Source: Inediibacterium massiliense
GTDB lineage: Bacteria > Bacillota > Clostridia > Peptostreptococcales > Thermotaleaceae
Direction of reading: 5' to 3'
DNA: 64,000 nucleotides
Assembly (NCBI RefSeq): GCF_001282725.1
Contig: NZ_LN876587.1
Location: forward strand, 1,545,695 to 1,609,694
Made by a program: the position numbers and the translations under genes. Shown here in pieces: positions 36,017 through 45,965 of this stretch; the first letter of the stretch is position 1; each line of letters begins with the position of its first letter. The notes under the pieces are model-generated. The model was not told the DNA's origin and did no database searches. It was given only the letters and a program-made list of their open reading frames with translations.

Positions 36017-37915
36017 ATGAATATCTTATCTGTAGAAAACATATCTAAATCTTATGGAGAAAAAATACTCTTTGAAAATATATCTTTTTCTATTGGAGAT
36101 ACTGATAAAATTGGTTTGATTGGTGTCAATGGGACAGGTAAATCCTCTCTTTTAAAAATTATTGCTGGATATGATGTAGCCGATACTGGAAAAGTTCATA
36201 TGCCAAGTAAAATGGCAATTGAATATCTTTCACAAAATCCAGAGTTTGATCCTAATGCCACTATTTTAGAACAAGTATTTAAAAGTGATTCTCAAATTAT
36301 GAATGTCATAAGAGACTATGAAAATATTCTAGAAGAAATTTCTCAAAATCCAGATGATTCTACTCTACAAAAAAAATTACTTTATCTAACGGACAATATG
36401 AATGCCCAAGATGCATGGGAAATAGAAAACCAAGTAAAAACCATTCTGACAAAGCTTGGAATTCATAATTTTCATCAAAAAATAGAAACTCTATCTGGAG
36501 GACAAAAGAAAAGAGTAGCTCTAGCTAGTGCTTTGATTTCTCCTTGTGATTTATTGATTTTGGATGAGCCTACCAATCACATGGATCATGACACTATTGA
36601 TTGGTTAGAAAAATATCTAACTAATAGAACAGGGTCCTTACTTATGATTACCCATGATCGATATTTTTTAGACAGAGTTGTGAATAAAACCTTAGAGTTA
36701 GATGATGGAAAAATCTATAGTTATATAGGAAACTATTCTCAATTTATTGAGAAAAAACTTGAAAGAAAAACCCTTGAATCTTCCATTGAAAGAAAAAGAG
36801 AACGTTTATACAAAAAAGAATTAGAATGGATTAGAGCTGGTGCACAAGCCAGAAGTACAAAACAAAAAGCAAGAATTCAAAGATTTGAAGAACTAAAAAA
36901 TACTTCTAGCCCTATACATGATTCAAACATAGATATATGTGTAGCTCACTCTCGATTAGGTCAAAAGATTATTGAAATCAATCATATATCTAAAAGCTTT
37001 GAACAAAATAAAGTCATAGAAGATTTTAGCTATATTGCTTTAAAGGATGACCGCATTGGTATTATAGGAAAAAATGGAACAGGTAAATCCACTCTTCTAA
37101 ACTTAATTACAGGAAAACTTACACCTGATCTAGGGAGTATTGATATTGGTCCTACTGTAAAAATTGGATATTTTTCTCAAGAATCAGAAGATATGGATAT
37201 CAATTTACGTGCTATTGAATATATCAAAGAAAAAGCAGAATATATTACTACAGAGGATGGTATAAAAATAAGCGCTTCTCAAATGATGGAAAACTTCTTG
37301 TTTTCTAAAGATTTGCAGTGGACTTATATTTCAAAACTGTCCGGCGGTGAAAGAAGAAGACTCTATTTATTAAGAATTTTAATGGATGCTCCCAATGTAC
37401 TCATTTTAGATGAGCCTACAAATGATTTAGATATTGACACCCTAAAGGTTTTAGAAAACTATATAGATGATTTTAATGGCATTGTCATATGTGTATCTCA
37501 TGACCGATACTTTTTAGATCGAATTTGCAATAAAATATTCTTCTTTGCTGGAGACGGAAAAATCATAGAGCATACAGGAAATTATTCTGATTTTTATAAA
37601 AGTGGTCGATGGATTCATGAAGAAATCAAAGAAGAAAAAAATACAAAAAAAAGTGCTCCTCAAAAGCCAAAGGAAAAAAAGTTAAAATTTACTTATAATG
37701 AACAAAGGGAATATGAAACTATAGACCAAGAAATAGAAAATCTAGAAAACAAACTATCTACATTAGAAGAAGAAATGAAAAAATATTCTACAGATTTTAC
37801 AAAGCTTCAAGAACTTATGAATGAAAAAGATTATATAGAAGAAGAACTTCTCCTTAAAATGGAAAGACAAGAATATTTAAACGATCTAGCAGAAAAGATA
37901 AAAAATGATCATTAA
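36017..37915 (+). CDS. ABC-F family ATPase
   Basis: A 632-aa protein with two ABC domains: Walker A GVNGTGKSS and GKNGTGKST, signatures LSGGQKKRVALA and LSGGERRRLYLL, and Walker B ILDEPTNHMD and ILDEPTNDLD. A charged interdomain linker (P-site tRNA interaction motif) and a C-terminal coiled coil are present, as in Uup-like members. ABC-F proteins act on stalled or idle ribosomes and lack membrane domains. The ATG at 36017 has AAAGG 9 nt upstream. Confidence 0.88.
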   Translation: MNILSVENISKSYGEKILFENISFSIGDTDKIGLIGVNGTGKSSLLKIIAGYDVADTGKVHMPSKMAIEYLSQNPEFDPNATILEQVFKSDSQIMNVIRDYENILEEISQNPDDSTLQKKLLYLTDNMNAQDAWEIENQVKTILTKLGIHNFHQKIETLSGGQKKRVALASALISPCDLLILDEPTNHMDHDTIDWLEKYLTNRTGSLLMITHDRYFLDRVVNKTLELDDGKIYSYIGNYSQFIEKKLERKTLESSIERKRERLYKKELEWIRAGAQARSTKQKARIQRFEELKNTSSPIHDSNIDICVAHSRLGQKIIEINHISKSFEQNKVIEDFSYIALKDDRIGIIGKNGTGKSTLLNLITGKLTPDLGSIDIGPTVKIGYFSQESEDMDINLRAIEYIKEKAEYITTEDGIKISASQMMENFLFSKDLQWTYISKLSGGERRRLYLLRILMDAPNVLILDEPTNDLDIDTLKVLENYIDDFNGIVICVSHDRYFLDRICNKIFFFAGDGKIIEHTGNYSDFYKSGRWIHEEIKEEKNTKKSAPQKPKEKKLKFTYNEQREYETIDQEIENLENKLSTLEEEMKKYSTDFTKLQELMNEKDYIEEELLLKMERQEYLNDLAEKIKNDH

Positions 37916-37951
37916 ATTTATTGAATAAAAATGATGAAAGGATGAAAAGTT

Positions 37952-38698
37952 ATGAGAAAAAAAATAGCTATTTTATTGTCATGTGTATTGATTATAGGAT
38001 TAAGCTCATGTGGTTATAGTCAAAAACAAAATAGTTCCGCCACACCTTCTCAAACAAAAGAAATCATTCCTCCATCTACTATTGTATCTACTCATAAAGA
38101 TATTTTTTTAGAAATACCGAAAGAAGCCATACATGTAAATCGATCTATTGAAGTATCTGGTCTTACAGCTCTTAAAAATTTACAGATTCATATTTTAGAT
38201 GAAAATAAAAAAATTCTCAATCAAGAGGATCAAATTGTAGAAGTAATGAAAAATGAAAATAACTGGAATTCTTTTCATAAACAGATATATTTCTTTGACT
38301 CACCTACTTCAAAGACTGGAAAAATAAAAATTTATTCTTCAGAAAAAAATTATGTTGAGGTTCCTATTATTTTTGACGAACTTTTAGAAGAAGGAAAAAG
38401 CATTCAAATCCTATATCCTGCTAATGAAATAGATCAAAAAAATTTTATAAGAGTATTTGGATATTCATCTGTCTTTGAAGGTAATATCAATTATAGAATC
38501 ACAAAAGAAAATGGAGAAGTCCTCACAGAAGGATTTATCCTGTCCACTTCAGGAGCTCCTGACATTGGAATCTTTGCAAAAGATATCCCTCTTTCTATTT
38601 CATCAGGACCTGTTATTTTAGAAGTATTTGAAGTTAGTGCCAAGGATGGAGAAGAAATTGGAAAAATCATTAGAAAATTAAATTTTATAAATGAATAA
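37952..38698 (+). CDS. Gmad2-domain lipoprotein
   Basis: A 248-aa lipoprotein: signal peptide with lipobox LSSC (Cys20), a Ser/Thr-rich linker, one beta domain with HVNRSIEVSGLTALKNL, and a C-terminal immunoglobulin-like Gmad2 domain (IQILYPANEID, FIRVFGYSSVFEGNINYRI, GEVLTEGF). Gmad2 domains occur in sporulation and germination-related surface proteins of Firmicutes. It follows the ABC-F gene by 36 bp and may be cotranscribed. Confidence 0.7.
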   Translation: MRKKIAILLSCVLIIGLSSCGYSQKQNSSATPSQTKEIIPPSTIVSTHKDIFLEIPKEAIHVNRSIEVSGLTALKNLQIHILDENKKILNQEDQIVEVMKNENNWNSFHKQIYFFDSPTSKTGKIKIYSSEKNYVEVPIIFDELLEEGKSIQILYPANEIDQKNFIRVFGYSSVFEGNINYRITKENGEVLTEGFILSTSGAPDIGIFAKDIPLSISSGPVILEVFEVSAKDGEEIGKIIRKLNFINE

Positions 38699-38701
38699 TA
38701 A

Positions 38702-38757
38702 AGCTCCTTACTGACTTGAATTTTAAGATATATTCTTGACAGTAAGGAGTTTTTATT
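38702..38757 (+). terminator. Terminator of the Gmad2 lipoprotein gene
   Basis: Stem AGCTCCTTACTG/CAGTAAGGAGTT with a long (26-nt) loop, followed by a T-run. Confidence 0.7.
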
Positions 38758-38824
38758 TTTACTTCATGGCAGATACATTTACAATCCTAATCTCTTTTCT
38801 AATGATTTATATCTGAGTTTATGT

Positions 38825-39655
38825 TTAAATTCCTTGGAATTCAAGTAATTGAGAAACTGTAGTAAACTCATACCCCTGCATCTTAGCCCACTCAATAATT
38901 TGTGGAAGTGCTATAAGCATATTCTCCATTGCTTTTTTCTTTCCACTCGAATGCATTAATATAATTCCCCCTGAATGTAATTGCTGTTTTACCTTTTCCA
39001 TGATATTTTCTACAGGAATTCCAGACCAGTCTCTGGTGTCAACAGACCAATTTACTACATTATATCCTAATGCATTTACAGCTTCTAAAGAATTTTTTCC
39101 CATTGCTCCATAAGGAGGTCTAAAAATATTTGTATGATTTCCTATTGTATCATCTAATATTTTTTGTGTTTGTATTAACTCTTCTTCTATCTCAGCTTTT
39201 GTGAGTTTATTAAAATTCTTATGATTAAAACTATGATTTGCAATTTCATGTCCTTGTTGAGACATAAGAACAAGTTCTTGTGGATATCTTTCTATATGTC
39301 TTCCAATGACAAAAAAAGTAGCTTTTACTTCATATTGCTTTAAAATATCTAATACCTTCTCCGTATAATATTTACTTGGTCCATCATCAAAAGTCAAAGC
39401 AATTTGCTTTTTTTCTTTATTTCCATTATGAAATATTTTATTTTGAACTATATAGATTGGATTTACAACTTCTTGCTGCTCTATTCTACCCTCAGTTTCT
39501 CCTTTAGAATTGGTTTGTTCTATAGCTTGAGTTTCTTCAACTCTAGTAGGATTTTTATTTGCAGCAAAAACATATTCTATAATTTCTTTTTTCGCACATA
39601 CTCCCAATACTACAATTGCCAATAAAAGCATTCCTATTTTTACATTTTTCGTCAT
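38825..39655 (-). CDS. Polysaccharide deacetylase (NodB homology)
   Basis: A 276-aa exported enzyme with an N-terminal hydrophobic anchor (residues 7-20), a short Gln/Glu-rich linker and a NodB domain: TFDDGPS (88-94), the HSFNH metal motif, RPPYGA and NWSVDTRDW, then ILMHS. It should remove acetyl groups from peptidoglycan or another extracellular glycan; spore-cortex and vegetative types look alike. GCAGGTGAAAAC precedes the ATG. Confidence 0.85.
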   Translation of the reverse strand: MTKNVKIGMLLLAIVVLGVCAKKEIIEYVFAANKNPTRVEETQAIEQTNSKGETEGRIEQQEVVNPIYIVQNKIFHNGNKEKKQIALTFDDGPSKYYTEKVLDILKQYEVKATFFVIGRHIERYPQELVLMSQQGHEIANHSFNHKNFNKLTKAEIEEELIQTQKILDDTIGNHTNIFRPPYGAMGKNSLEAVNALGYNVVNWSVDTRDWSGIPVENIMEKVKQQLHSGGIILMHSSGKKKAMENMLIALPQIIEWAKMQGYEFTTVSQLLEFQGI

Positions 39656-39828
39656 GTTTTCACCTGCTTTTTAATGTATTTTGTCTTATTATATATATTA
39701 TACATTTTTCTTTCATATAAATTGTTACATGAAGGTGACAAAAATGATCTTGCCCTTATATTATTATAATCTTCTACAAAAAATGCGGCTTTCCTTTATT
39801 ATTCATACCTAATCTTTATAATTTTACT

Positions 39829-39860
39829 AAAAAAGGATCTAGTAAATAAATCCTAGATCC
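39829..39860 (-). terminator. Terminator with T-run, second half of a duplicated hairpin
   Basis: Read on the minus strand, GGATCTAG/CTAGATCC with an intervening loop is followed by TTTTTT (39829-39834). The same 26-bp hairpin without T-run stands behind the ClpE-like gene at 41981-42006; the palindromic element with its intron lies between them. Confidence 0.75.
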
Positions 39861-40053
39861 TAGACTGAAAACACACTCTATTTTAGCAAAGCCATAAAAA
39901 TAAGGAACATTTATTGAGAATTTGTGAAAATATAGAAAAAGTGAGAAAATGATTAGCATTACACTGTTTGAGCACAGCGAGTTTGTAATGCTATTTTCGA
40001 TCGTTTCTATATATTTTCCAAATTTGAAAATTTAGTGACGTTTTTTATGACTT

Positions 40054-41967
40054 GTAGAGTAAAATGGTGGATTTGATTTAATCTCTTCCACCATCTCCTC
40101 ATCAAACCGTACGTGAGGTTTTCCCTCATACGGCTTTCCGATGTTCTTCTTCCATCTGCATTACGAGTTTTTAAGCAACATATTTTAGGCCAATATCATT
40201 AAATCGACTTACTATTTCATAAAATTCTTTTCTCTTTCGTGCCTGTCTTTTGTTGTTAAACCAAATGACTAGCCGCTTTCTTATATATTTATCAATCTTC
40301 ACCAGTTTATTGAATGGTGACAATCCATAATAGTTTCGCCATCCTATAATCTTTCGATTTAATGTCTTAACCATTTCTTTACTAGAGACATATAGGGTTT
40401 TCCTATCTAGAGTCTTCTTAACTTTGTCATATATTTTCTTTATTGATTGATTACTAATCCACTGGATAAGTGTATAGTAGATTCTACCATCTATAGTCTT
40501 TGTCTTAACCTTACGATTATGAAACCCTAGAAAATCAAAACCTTCTTTTCCTTCCCATAAAGATATAATTTTCGTCTTGCTTTTATTTAGATTCAATTCT
40601 AATCTTTGCATTATAAGGCTTATAGCTTTATGTGTATGTTTTACATCTTTATAGTTCTTGCAAACAACTACAAAGTCATCACAAAATCTAATTAGTTTAC
40701 CTAAATGCTTGTAATGTTTCTCCCATACCGTATCTAGGTAATCTAAGTAAATATTTGCTAGTAATGGAGATATCACACCTCCTTGAGGACTTCCCAGTTC
40801 ACTTTGAACAACTATCCCATCCTTCATTACTCCTGCTTCTAGCCATTTTCGTATAAGCTTAATTACTCTCCTATCACTTATTCGTCTTTCAACTAGCAGT
40901 AATAATTTCATATGATTTATATTATCAAAGTATCCTGATATATCTGCATCTAACACCCACATTCCTTTGTTATTACAAGCTCGCCTTATTTTATCAAGTG
41001 CTTGATGCTGATTTTTCTTAGGTCTAAATCCATAAGAACATTCCTTGAAATTAGCTTCAAAAACAGGTTCTATCACTATCTTTGTTGCTGTTTGTATTAT
41101 TCTATCTTTTACTGTGGGAATTCCTAGAGGTCTTACCTTTCCATTATCCTTCGGAATTTCTTTTCTTAATACTGGTGGTGGATTATATGTTCCTTTTGAT
41201 ATTTGAATTTGTATTTCCTCTAATATCTTTTCTACCCCAATATCTTCAATGTCTGCTATAGTTTGTTCATCTACTCCTGCACTTCCTTTATTAGTTTTGA
41301 CTTGTTTCCATGCCTTCTCAAGTACATCTTTTCTATATATCTTATCGTATAAAGCATGAAACCTTCTGCTTTTATTACTCTTGGCTGATTGGTATAGTTT
41401 CCTTTGAAGTTGTCGAACTTTATCTATGGTGTCGTTAGTCTTTTGGACATTCACTCACTCTTACCTCCTCAGAAAACGTGAACAAAGTAGGGAACCTTTC
41501 CTAAGAATGGTTTTGTTGTCCATTCCATATTTGGTACTATGTTCCCCTCCGACTCCCTCCCTACTAGAATGTAATTTCACCTATCGGCTTATATGCATCT
41601 GCTTTACAGCTATCGCTGTGTAAAGTAGGGTCTCCCCAGTTCCATAATTTACTTTCGATACATACCGCTCCCCATACACCAGAGGATTCTTCTGTGCTGT
41701 AATCCAAGTTCTTCACACATTCCATGGACTTCATCTTAAGACAAGAGACTCGTCTTCCTCTTTTCTCCCTAACGGGTTGAGATAACAGTGCTGCAGGATT
41801 CACTTTATGTTACGGTCTGCATCTTTGCTAGCACTACTAGAGCACATTTTCAAGACGCTTCAGTATTACCATCTCTGATAGCACTGGTCTTATAGCTACT
41901 AGGCTTCTTGGCAATTACCTAGACTGAACTTTCATCAGCAAGTAAATTACAGCTTCGCTGGGCACGC
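40054..41967 (-). mobile_element. Group II intron with encoded reverse transcriptase
   Basis: On the minus strand the intron starts at about 41967 (GCGTGCCCAGCGAAGC; the GTG may be the true 5' end, so the border is uncertain by two bases) and ends ...TTTTACTCTAC at 40054. Domain V is visible at about 40100-40140: AAAGCCGTATGAGGGAAAAC paired with CTCACGTACGGTTT; domain VI follows with the ATGGTGG/CCACCAT stem. About 510 nt of structured RNA precede the maturase gene. The insertion site is GAGTTTGTAGACA^AAGTCATAAAAAACG inside a palindromic element, deduced from uninterrupted copies. Confidence 0.88.
40171..41454 (-). CDS. ltrA: Group II intron reverse transcriptase/maturase
   Basis: A 427-aa intron-encoded protein. 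RT blocks are clear: RPLGIPTVKDRIIQTA, the first catalytic Asp in DADISGYFDNINH, GSPQGGVISPLLANIYL, and RFCDDFVVVC, in which FCDD replaces the usual YADD. Maturase domain X follows (GWRNYYGLSPFNKL). There is no C-terminal HNH endonuclease domain. It would assist splicing and retrohoming of the host intron. The gene looks intact, so the intron may be active. Confidence 0.92.
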   Translation of the reverse strand: MNVQKTNDTIDKVRQLQRKLYQSAKSNKSRRFHALYDKIYRKDVLEKAWKQVKTNKGSAGVDEQTIADIEDIGVEKILEEIQIQISKGTYNPPPVLRKEIPKDNGKVRPLGIPTVKDRIIQTATKIVIEPVFEANFKECSYGFRPKKNQHQALDKIRRACNNKGMWVLDADISGYFDNINHMKLLLLVERRISDRRVIKLIRKWLEAGVMKDGIVVQSELGSPQGGVISPLLANIYLDYLDTVWEKHYKHLGKLIRFCDDFVVVCKNYKDVKHTHKAISLIMQRLELNLNKSKTKIISLWEGKEGFDFLGFHNRKVKTKTIDGRIYYTLIQWISNQSIKKIYDKVKKTLDRKTLYVSSKEMVKTLNRKIIGWRNYYGLSPFNKLVKIDKYIRKRLVIWFNNKRQARKRKEFYEIVSRFNDIGLKYVA

Positions 41968-41980
41968 TGTCTACAAACTC

Positions 41981-42006
41981 GGATCTAGTAAATAAATCCT
42001 AGATCC
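41981..42006 (-). terminator. Hairpin directly behind the ClpE-like gene
   Basis: Perfect copy of the 26-bp hairpin at 39835-39860. On the minus strand it is followed by GAGTTTGTAGACA of the inserted element instead of a T-run, so it may no longer terminate well. Confidence 0.6.
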
Positions 42007-42014
42007 TTTTTAAA

Positions 42015-44285
42015 TCAAGCTATTTTTTGTAGAATAATTTTTCCTTCTTTTAATAAAATCTCAATACAATCTCCTTCTTCAAACTTCCTCTCTAGATATT
42101 GTTCTGCAATCTCGTCCTCAATATATCTTTGAATGGTTCTTCTTAAAGGTCTTGCTCCATATTTTTCATCATAGCCTTTTTTTAATATAAAATCTTTTAC
42201 TTCTTGTGAAACAACTACTCCTATATTTTTCTCTCTTGCTTCTTCTATTACTTCTTTTAACATAATATCTACTATTTTGATTAATTCTTCTTTTTGCAGA
42301 GATTTAAATATAATAATTTCATCAATTCTATTTAAAAATTCAGGTTTAAAAGTTTCTTTTAAAGCATCCTTTACATGATCTTCTAATGCTTGTTCATTAT
42401 TATTAGCAAACCCTATAGAATTGGCTTTAAAGTTGGTTCCTGCATTGGAAGTCATAATAATTACTGTATTTTCAAAAAACACTGTTCTTCCTTGACTATC
42501 TGTCAGTCTTCCATCTTCAAGGATTTGTAAAAGCATGTGAAAGACATCTGGGTGCGCTTTTTCAATCTCATCTAATAAAATAACAGAATAAGGCTTTCTT
42601 CTTACTTTTTCTGTAAGTTGTCCTCCTTGATCATATCCTACATATCCTGGAGGTGCTCCAATTAATTTAGAAACTGTGTGTTTTTCCATATACTCAGACA
42701 TATCCACACGAATCATGCTGTCTTCATCTCCAAAGAGTTCATAGGCTAATGTTTTCACCAATTCAGTTTTTCCTACCCCTGTAGGTCCTACAAAAATAAA
42801 GGAAGCAGGTTTTTTCCTTTTCTTAAAACCTGATCTATTTCTTCTTATGGTTCTTGACAGACTTACAATAGCTTTATCTTGACCAATGACTCTTTTATGA
42901 ATTCTCTCTTCAAGGTGAATCAATTTTTGTGCCTCTTCTTCTGTAATCTTTTGAACAGGAATATTGGTCCAAGCCTCAACTACATAAGCAATATCTTCTA
43001 CTTTTATTTCTACTTGATGATATTCTTTCTCTAATTCATAAAGCTGTTGTTCTAATTGAAATTCTTCCATTTTATACCTTGCAGCTTTTTCATAATCATT
43101 ATTGACTGCAGCATTTTCTTTTTCTTGTTGAATTTTTTTTAATGATTCCTCTATGCTTTCTATTTCTAAAAGACCTGTGTTGTTTAAATTAGCTCTTGAA
43201 CCTGCCTCATCAATCACATCTATGGCTTTATCTGGAAGAAAACGATCTGTAATATATCTTTCTGATAAATGTACAGCAGCTTTGATTACTTCTTCGGAAA
43301 TTTTTACTTGATGATAATCTTCATAATAATTTTTAATTCCCTTTAAGATTTCAATCGTATCTTCTATACTTGGTTCTTCTACTAATACAGGTTGAAATCT
43401 TCTTTCTAAAGCTGCATCCTTTTCAATATGTTTTCTGTACTCATCTAAGGTAGTAGCTCCTATTACTTGAATTTCTCCTTTTGCTAAAGCAGGTTTTAAA
43501 ATATTAGCAGCATTCATTACTCCACCATGAACTTCTCCTGCTCCCATAATATTATGTACTTCATCAATGACTAATATAATATTTCCGCACTCTTTAGCCT
43601 CTTTAATGATAGATTTCATCCTACCTTCAAATTGTCCTCTAAACTGAGTTCCTGCTACTACTGCTGTAAGATCTAATAAATAAATTTCTGCATGAAAAAG
43701 CTTTTGAGGAACTTCTCGCTCTACAATACGAAGAGCCAAACCTTCTGCTATAGCAGTCTTTCCAACTCCTGGTTCTCCTATTAAAATAGGATTGTTTTTA
43801 TTTCTTCTATTCAAAATTTGTACCACTCTACTAATTTCTTTATCTCTTCCAATGACTTTATCTACTTCTTTATTTTTTGCTTTTTCTGTTAAATTGGTTC
43901 CATACATTTCTAAATATTTTTTCTTACCCTTAGTTTTTTTCCCTTTTTTCTTTTCTTTAGACTCTTCATCTATATGGATTGTAGTTTCTTTCTCATCTTC
44001 ATCAGAATCCTTCATAAAAGGAAAAGCCCCACCTAACAGATCTGATAAATTTTCTTCATCCATATTTTCCATATCCATATCTTCAAACATATAATTCATT
44101 TCTTCTGTCAAATTTTTTATATCCTCTTTGTTCATTCCTGCTTGTTTCATCAATTGATCTATTACAGGAATCCCCATCTTTTTAGCACATTCCATACACA
44201 ATCCTTTTATTTCTGTCTTTCCATTCTCTATTTGTGATGTAAATACAATTGCAATATTTTTTTTGCAAACTGAGCACAATTTCAT
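42015..44285 (-). CDS. ClpE/ClpC-type AAA+ unfoldase with N-terminal zinc finger
   Basis: A 756-aa Hsp100 ATPase. Instead of a Clp N-domain it starts with a C4 zinc finger (CSVCKK, CMECAKK) and an acidic/lysine-rich linker. Two AAA+ modules follow (Walker A GEPGVGKTAIAEG and GPTGVGKTELVKT; Walker B LVIDEVHN and ILLDEIEKAHP) with a UVR-like coiled coil between them (NNDYEKAARYKMEE). It resembles ClpE and would feed substrates to ClpP. The ATG at 44285 has GGAG 9 nt upstream; a TTG five codons earlier is less likely. Confidence 0.87.
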   Translation of the reverse strand: MKLCSVCKKNIAIVFTSQIENGKTEIKGLCMECAKKMGIPVIDQLMKQAGMNKEDIKNLTEEMNYMFEDMDMENMDEENLSDLLGGAFPFMKDSDEDEKETTIHIDEESKEKKKGKKTKGKKKYLEMYGTNLTEKAKNKEVDKVIGRDKEISRVVQILNRRNKNNPILIGEPGVGKTAIAEGLALRIVEREVPQKLFHAEIYLLDLTAVVAGTQFRGQFEGRMKSIIKEAKECGNIILVIDEVHNIMGAGEVHGGVMNAANILKPALAKGEIQVIGATTLDEYRKHIEKDAALERRFQPVLVEEPSIEDTIEILKGIKNYYEDYHQVKISEEVIKAAVHLSERYITDRFLPDKAIDVIDEAGSRANLNNTGLLEIESIEESLKKIQQEKENAAVNNDYEKAARYKMEEFQLEQQLYELEKEYHQVEIKVEDIAYVVEAWTNIPVQKITEEEAQKLIHLEERIHKRVIGQDKAIVSLSRTIRRNRSGFKKRKKPASFIFVGPTGVGKTELVKTLAYELFGDEDSMIRVDMSEYMEKHTVSKLIGAPPGYVGYDQGGQLTEKVRRKPYSVILLDEIEKAHPDVFHMLLQILEDGRLTDSQGRTVFFENTVIIMTSNAGTNFKANSIGFANNNEQALEDHVKDALKETFKPEFLNRIDEIIIFKSLQKEELIKIVDIMLKEVIEEAREKNIGVVVSQEVKDFILKKGYDEKYGARPLRRTIQRYIEDEIAEQYLERKFEEGDCIEILLKEGKIILQKIA

Positions 44286-44495
44286 GTTTATCCACTCCAA
44301 ACCTTAAAATGAAATAATTGTAACTTAAATATAACATACCCCTAACTTTATTTATTATCTTCATTTATTTTCATTCCTATAACTTAAGACTTAAAATCTA
44401 TAAGTAACCTCATTCATGTACATCCTTTTTAGGGTATATAGATTTATTCTAATACAAATACTAAATTTGTTCAAATACTAATGGAGGAGTATTTT

Positions 44496-45056
44496 ATGAA
44501 AAAATTATTTCGATCCTTAAACCTTATTTTTACTATCATTATGCTTTCTTTTATGATTATATTTTTTTTAAAAACACAATATCACTTTTTATTCTATACT
44601 GCTACCCTTTATTTTATTTATCTTTTTTATTTACACTGGGAATCACAGAAAAAATATACAGTAAAATCCTATATAAAAATACTAATCCTATTCACTATTA
44701 TTATAGATCTACTTGGATTTTCTCTTCATTTTTACGATACAGTGTATTGGTTTGATAAAGCATTGCATATGTTTGGCTCTTTTTCTATTACTCTTTTTTC
44801 TTATGCCTTGATCCAAATATTTTGGAAAGATTTTTCTTCCTCTCATATGCTTACTTTTATATTTATAGCTTCCTTAGGTATAACCATAGGAGTATTATAT
44901 GAAATTGGAGAATTTATATTAGATTTAATTTTTGATTCAAAAAATCAAAATGGATTAATAGATACAAATTTAGATCTAATATTTGATATATTCGGAGCCA
45001 TATTGGCTAGTTTATGGGGAGTATATAGAAAAAGAATGGTTACTTTAAAAAGATAA
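44496..45056 (+). CDS. YjdF/DUF2238-like membrane protein
   Basis: A 186-aa protein with about five to six membrane segments and the family features WFDKALHMFGSFSITL, GVLYEIGEFILDLIFD and GLIDTNLDLIFDIFGA. The function is unknown in the family. The ATG at 44496 has GGAGGAG upstream; an ATG five codons earlier overlaps that site. It is divergent from the ClpE-like gene. Confidence 0.7.
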   Translation: MKKLFRSLNLIFTIIMLSFMIIFFLKTQYHFLFYTATLYFIYLFYLHWESQKKYTVKSYIKILILFTIIIDLLGFSLHFYDTVYWFDKALHMFGSFSITLFSYALIQIFWKDFSSSHMLTFIFIASLGITIGVLYEIGEFILDLIFDSKNQNGLIDTNLDLIFDIFGAILASLWGVYRKRMVTLKR

Positions 45057-45084
45057 AAGATCACCCTCTACTTGGGTGATCTTT
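45056..45084. terminator. Bidirectional terminator
   Basis: Perfect stem AAAGATCACCC/GGGTGATCTTT between the convergent membrane-protein gene and speD. Confidence 0.85.
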
Positions 45085-45909
45085 CTATACATCTGATACA
45101 TTGATTCCATAAAAAATCTCTGTCATTTCTTTATTTAATTTTTCTATAATTTCATCTCTTTCTTCCTCATTTAAGTTTTCTTCATTAATTTCAAATAAAT
45201 AATTATCTAAGTTTAAATCTTTTATTTTCATCTTTGTATGAAATATATTGGATTGATAGATATTCATATCAATCAAATCATATCTGTTTATCGTTTCTTT
45301 TTCAATGAAATTTTGTATAGAATTGATTGGATGATCTATAAAATGCTTTTCTCCATCTATATCTCTTGTAAATCCTCTCACTCTATAGTCAATAGTAATA
45401 ATATCTGAATCAAAACTTCCTATTAAATAATTTAATGCTTTTACTGGAGAGATTGTCCCACAAGTAGCTACATCAATATCTACTCTAAAAGTACTAATGT
45501 CATTTTGAGGATGACTTTCTGGGTACGTATGGACTGTTACATGGCTTTTATCTAAATGGCCTACAATATTTTCACGAGTAGGTGTTAAAACTCCTCTATT
45601 ACAAGATGGATCCAAAACATATAAAGGAACTTCTTCTTCTGAAATTAAAAGAGTCACACTTGCTCCTTGTGGATCATAATCTTGTTTGGCAACATTTAAC
45701 ACACTCGCACCAATAATATTTGTTACATCTGTAAGAATCTTTGTCAATCGTTCTGAATTATATTGTTCATCAATATACTCAATATATTTTTTTCGATCTT
45801 GTTCTGTTTTTGTATAACAGATGTCATAAATATTGAAACTAAGCGCTTTTGTTAAATTATTAAATCCATACAACTTCAATTTATTATTAGTAATTTTAGC
45901 CAATATCAT
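45085..45909 (-). CDS. speD: S-adenosylmethionine decarboxylase proenzyme
   Basis: A 274-aa proenzyme of the E. coli (long) SpeD type, which self-cleaves to give a pyruvoyl group and makes decarboxylated SAM for spermidine synthesis. The cleavage site is Lys121-Ser122 in [32 protein letters not shown] and [14 protein letters not shown]-like motifs follow. The start may be the ATG at 45909 or a TTG two codons later with better Shine-Dalgarno spacing. No speE is adjacent. A strong sigma-A-type promoter lies upstream. Confidence 0.93.
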   Translation of the reverse strand: MILAKITNNKLKLYGFNNLTKALSFNIYDICYTKTEQDRKKYIEYIDEQYNSERLTKILTDVTNIIGASVLNVAKQDYDPQGASVTLLISEEEVPLYVLDPSCNRGVLTPTRENIVGHLDKSHVTVHTYPESHPQNDISTFRVDIDVATCGTISPVKALNYLIGSFDSDIITIDYRVRGFTRDIDGEKHFIDHPINSIQNFIEKETINRYDLIDMNIYQSNIFHTKMKIKDLNLDNYLFEINEENLNEEERDEIIEKLNKEMTEIFYGINVSDV

Positions 45910-45937
45910 TCCCCATTTCTAATGAATTTACATAAAA

Positions 45938-45965
45938 ATTATATACTGTATACGCATAATGTCAA
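45938..45965 (-). promoter_or_regulatory. speD promoter
   Basis: On the minus strand TTGACA (45960-45965) and TATAAT (45938-45943) are separated by 16 bp, about 30 bp before the speD start. Confidence 0.75.

Larger units (their letters stand above)
39861..41980 (-). repeat. Palindromic MITE-like element, copy 3, split by a group II intron
   Basis: Without the 1914-bp intron this copy is 206 bp, matching copy 2. It is bounded by perfect 26-bp direct repeats (39835-39860, 41981-42006), each a terminator hairpin. It has TTTTAGCAAAGCCATAAAAA at the left and, across the intron, TTTTTTATGACTT then TGTCTACAAACTC at the right. The core from GAATTTGTGAAAATATAG to the opposite arm can form the same long hairpin. 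Confidence 0.8.

Noticed and set aside
41564-41803. 79-codon open frame upstream of the intron maturase
   Set aside because: It lies in the structured 5' RNA domains of the group II intron.
40054-41967. Group IIC (terminator-homing) class for the intron
   Set aside because: It does lie 13 nt behind a terminator hairpin, but domain V has the AGC triad and the RNA is larger than usual for IIC; the class is left open.
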